Positions 4,429 to 6,743 of a DNA stretch of 6,743 nt are shown here, piece by piece (the stretch's first letter is position 1; each line of letters begins with the position of its first letter). The notes beneath the pieces are model-generated. The model ran no database searches and had not been told where the DNA came from. It saw nothing but the letters and a program-made list of their open reading frames with translations. This DNA comes from Candidatus Aminicenantota bacterium. GTDB lineage: Bacteria > Acidobacteriota > Aminicenantia > Aminicenantales > Aminicenantaceae. The position numbers and the translations under genes are program-made. Location of the stretch: contig JAUWJP010000095.1 in assembly GCA_030607635.1 (NCBI GenBank), positions 1-6,743 of the forward strand, read 5' to 3'.

Positions 4429-6743
4429 TCAACTTTTCTCTTTTGTTTCAAGTTTGATTGAATAGAGGGTTGTGATGTTGGGTTCAGCCATGGTTGTTCC
4501 GTAGATGTAATCGGCAACTTCCATCGTTTTGACGTTATGAGTTATTAAAATGAACTGTGTCAGATTTTTTATTTTTTTCATCAATTCCAAAAACCTTGCC
4601 AGATTAATTTCATCAAGAGCGGCATCAACTTCATCAAGTATACAGAAGGGAGTGGGTTTGTAACGAAACAGGGCAAAGAAGAAGGCCAGACTGGTCAAAC
4701 ATTTTTCTCCTCCGGAAAGAAGAGATATGCTCTGGACTTTTTTCCCTGGTGGCTGAGCAGCGATATCCACTCCGCTTTCTAAAGGATGGCTCGGATCTGC
4801 CAGTTTTAACTGCGCAGTACCTCCATTGAACAGAAGAGAGAAAACTTCCTTGAAATTCTTATTCACTTCTTTCAAGGCTTTCATGAATTGATGTTTACTC
4901 TCGTGGTCAATTTTTTTGATTGCTTCTCTGGTTGTATCTATGGATTCTCGTAAGTCTTTCTTTTGCTGCGTGAGAAAATCGAAGCGTTTTTTTTGAATTG
5001 AATACTCTTCTTCTGCCATCAAATTAACGGATTTAATCTTTTGAAGTTTTTCCTCTGCTTCTACCAATTTTTCCTGAATCGCTGTATCTGGAATCTTCTC
5101 TTCAGGTATCTCTTTCTTCACTTCTTGAAGAGATTTTTTAAGATCCTGCCAGCAGCTCTCTTCAAGGTTCACTAAATCCCGATCTATCTCAGCTTTGCTG
5201 ATTTCCCATTTCACTCGTTCTTCCTTTTTGCCTTCATCCTCTTCTCTTGATTGCTCAATCCTCTTTTCCATGTCTTCCTGCTCTTTTTTCATATTCTGGA
5301 GGTGAGATTCGCTTCGAGCAAGCTCTCTTTCTTGTTTTTTCCTATCTTCTTCAGTGTTTTTCGCACTTTGGGAGAGATTCTTGATATTTTTTTCAAGCTT
5401 TAATTTTTCTTCGTCGCAATTCTGGATTTCTTCCTGAAGAGAGTTCAATTTGGCTTCCAGAGTCTCTTTTCTTTGGTCTTGGGTCTGCAGCCTTTGATTC
5501 AGGTTTTTGATTTTTTCCTGGAGGAGGTCGACTCCGGCTTTAAGCTCAAAGAAATTTTTTCTTCTCTGTTCGTCTCCTCCCTGATAGTCTGCATATTCTT
5601 TTTCTTCATCTTCTATTTTTTTCTTCAAAGAGTTTTCTTCTTCCTTGAGTGCCTTTGCTTTCAATGATGCAGTTTCCATTTTTTTGGTTAGAGTTTCTCT
5701 GTCTTCGGTAAAGACAGCAATCTCGTTTTTAAAGAGAGAGATGTGAGCTGCAATTCTCTCTTTTTCTGTTTGGTCATACTTGCTTTCTTTTTCTATTTCT
5801 TCAATTTTTCTATCCAGTTGGCTCAGGAGAGCAGATTCTCCCTGCAGTTCTTCTTCCAATCTTTGTTTTTGCTCGATTTTTTTTTTGAGGTTAAGAGTTA
5901 GAGGATCAATATTTTTATCAATACGGGCTATGTTATTCTTTATTTTTTTTATCTCCTGGCTGAGAGTGAAGATCCCTTCTTCTTTATGGCCCATTTTCAG
6001 GAGTCCGGACGAAAGCAGTAAATCTCCCTCAAGAGTTATGTAATTAGAAGAGGGAAAGCGAGTCCAGAGCTGTACAGCACTTTTTATATCTTTAACAATG
6101 GCTGCTTCCTGAAGATGGGAGAGGTGGTCCTTGATTTTTGGTCGGGGCCGAATACGAGACTTAAAAAGCCCGACGACTTGCGGATCTTTATAAAGCTTTG
6201 AGGAGATTTGAGAGGTTTCTTCTTTTTTCTTGGGTGAGATAAGAAGAAAATTTCCTTTTATCTCTTTCTCGGCCAATATTTTCATAAAATCTTGAGCATA
6301 GACAAGAGTGGCTTTTGTCTCTTCCTTCCAGAAAATATCTATTAATGGGGCATGTTCATCATCAGTTTCTATTAAATCAGCTAAGAGGCCAAGGGCTTCA
6401 GGGATGTCTTTCGAAGTATCTGTACTTCTTTCTTTTTTTTCCAATTTTTCGAGTGCCCAGAGATGATGGGTCTCTTGATCTTTTTTTTCCTTTAGTTCCG
6501 ATATTTTGTTTTGAAGGCTTTGAGACTCAGAGAGCGTTCCATCCAGCTCTTTTTGGCGAGCAGTCATTGCCTTTTTCTTCTCATCTTTTAGCTTTTGAGC
6601 CTGGATGAGTTCCTTCTGATTTTGCTCTAGTTTGTTCTCCCTTTGCTGGAGAAGCGTGCGTTCTTTTGAAAGCTGACTCTTGAGTTTTTCTTCCTGGCGA
6701 TGGATCAGCTCTTTTTCTTTTTCGACTTTGACTCCTTCATTTC
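4429..6743 (-). CDS. smc: Chromosome segregation protein SMC, C-terminal ~770 residues (5' end outside window)
   Basis: SMC is the ATP-driven DNA-organising subunit of bacterial condensin (with ScpA and ScpB). The reading frame is open from the stop TGA (4429-4431) to the window edge. The Met codon at 6565-6567 is internal, because about 58 further codons of charged coiled coil precede it without a stop. Order in the protein: end of the N-terminal coiled coil (about 6743-6410); hinge (about 6405-5983), recognisable by GLLADLIE, APLIDIFW and the strand YITLEGDLL; long Glu/Lys-rich C-terminal coiled coil to about 4860; then the C-terminal ATPase lobe. That lobe holds FKEVFSLLFNGG, the ABC signature LSGGEK (4702-4719), Walker B with D-loop CILDEVDAALDE and the switch-His motif ITHNVKTME. 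The Walker A half would lie upstream. The usual hinge GG turn after the GDLL strand reads GLLKMG here, and the usual DAPLDE is DAALDE. Both look like ordinary variation. Family identity is near certain. Confidence 0.96.
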   Translation of the reverse strand, partial: NEGVKVEKEKELIHRQEEKLKSQLSKERTLLQQRENKLEQNQKELIQAQKLKDEKKKAMTARQKELDGTLSESQSLQNKISELKEKKDQETHHLWALEKLEKKERSTDTSKDIPEALGLLADLIETDDEHAPLIDIFWKEETKATLVYAQDFMKILAEKEIKGNFLLISPKKKEETSQISSKLYKDPQVVGLFKSRIRPRPKIKDHLSHLQEAAIVKDIKSAVQLWTRFPSSNYITLEGDLLLSSGLLKMGHKEEGIFTLSQEIKKIKNNIARIDKNIDPLTLNLKKKIEQKQRLEEELQGESALLSQLDRKIEEIEKESKYDQTEKERIAAHISLFKNEIAVFTEDRETLTKKMETASLKAKALKEEENSLKKKIEDEEKEYADYQGGDEQRRKNFFELKAGVDLLQEKIKNLNQRLQTQDQRKETLEAKLNSLQEEIQNCDEEKLKLEKNIKNLSQSAKNTEEDRKKQERELARSESHLQNMKKEQEDMEKRIEQSREEDEGKKEERVKWEISKAEIDRDLVNLEESCWQDLKKSLQEVKKEIPEEKIPDTAIQEKLVEAEEKLQKIKSVNLMAEEEYSIQKKRFDFLTQQKKDLRESIDTTREAIKKIDHESKHQFMKALKEVNKNFKEVFSLLFNGGTAQLKLADPSHPLESGVDIAAQPPGKKVQSISLLSGGEKCLTSLAFFFALFRYKPTPFCILDEVDAALDEINLARFLELMKKIKNLTQFILITHNVKTMEVADYIYGTTMAEPNITTLYSIKLETKEKS

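Noticed and set aside
4293..4517. Minus-strand 74-codon frame spanning the end of smc and the inverted element
   Set aside because: It overlaps the conserved smc C-terminus in another frame and reads through the hairpin; there is no ribosome binding site or similarity.
6565..6567. ATG as the true start of the SMC protein
   Set aside because: The coiled-coil frame continues upstream without a stop to the window edge, and the Walker A half of SMC is still missing.

Overview
The window is bacterial and moderately AT-rich. All four genes lie on the minus strand, so transcription runs from high to low coordinates. The lineage cannot be fixed from these sequences. The SMC-type condensin shows a bacterium of the SMC-ScpAB kind rather than MukBEF. 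The density of small palindromic repeats between genes fits an environmental, perhaps anaerobic, lineage, but that is a guess.

Layout from right to left. (i) 6743-4429 is the C-terminal part of the chromosome-partition protein SMC: end of the first coiled coil, hinge, second coiled coil and C-terminal ATPase lobe. Its N-terminus lies outside the window. (ii) 4428-4337 is a 92-bp element with perfect 26-bp inverted ends that abuts the smc stop codon and probably acts as its terminator. It is followed by a short leader with a weak promoter candidate and a strong ribosome binding site. (iii) 4240-238 looks like a three-gene operon: two adjacent, paralogous sodium:solute symporters (SSS family; 490 and 478 aa), then a zinc-dependent histone-deacetylase-like amidohydrolase (AcuC/HDAC superfamily, 350 aa). 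The gaps are 9 and 31 bases. (iv) 1-250 is a small composite repeat array. Three copies of a palindromic GGGCTTGAT-type repeat about 107-111 bp apart alternate with two different short hairpins. The third repeat copy supplies the last codons and stop of the deacetylase gene.

How the genes may work together (inference): the symporters could import a small N- or O-acetylated or related solute that the deacetylase-like enzyme hydrolyses in the cytoplasm. No substrate can be read from the sequence. smc is most likely a separate transcription unit that happens to lie upstream.

The most unusual points are the two symporters lying in the same reading frame with one stop and three codons between them and no ribosome binding site for the second, the transporter pair plus deacetylase unit itself, and the repeat elements that touch or enter the 3' ends of the genes. 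I see no CRISPR array, tRNA, rRNA or intact transposase gene. No stretch longer than 300 bases lacks a gene.
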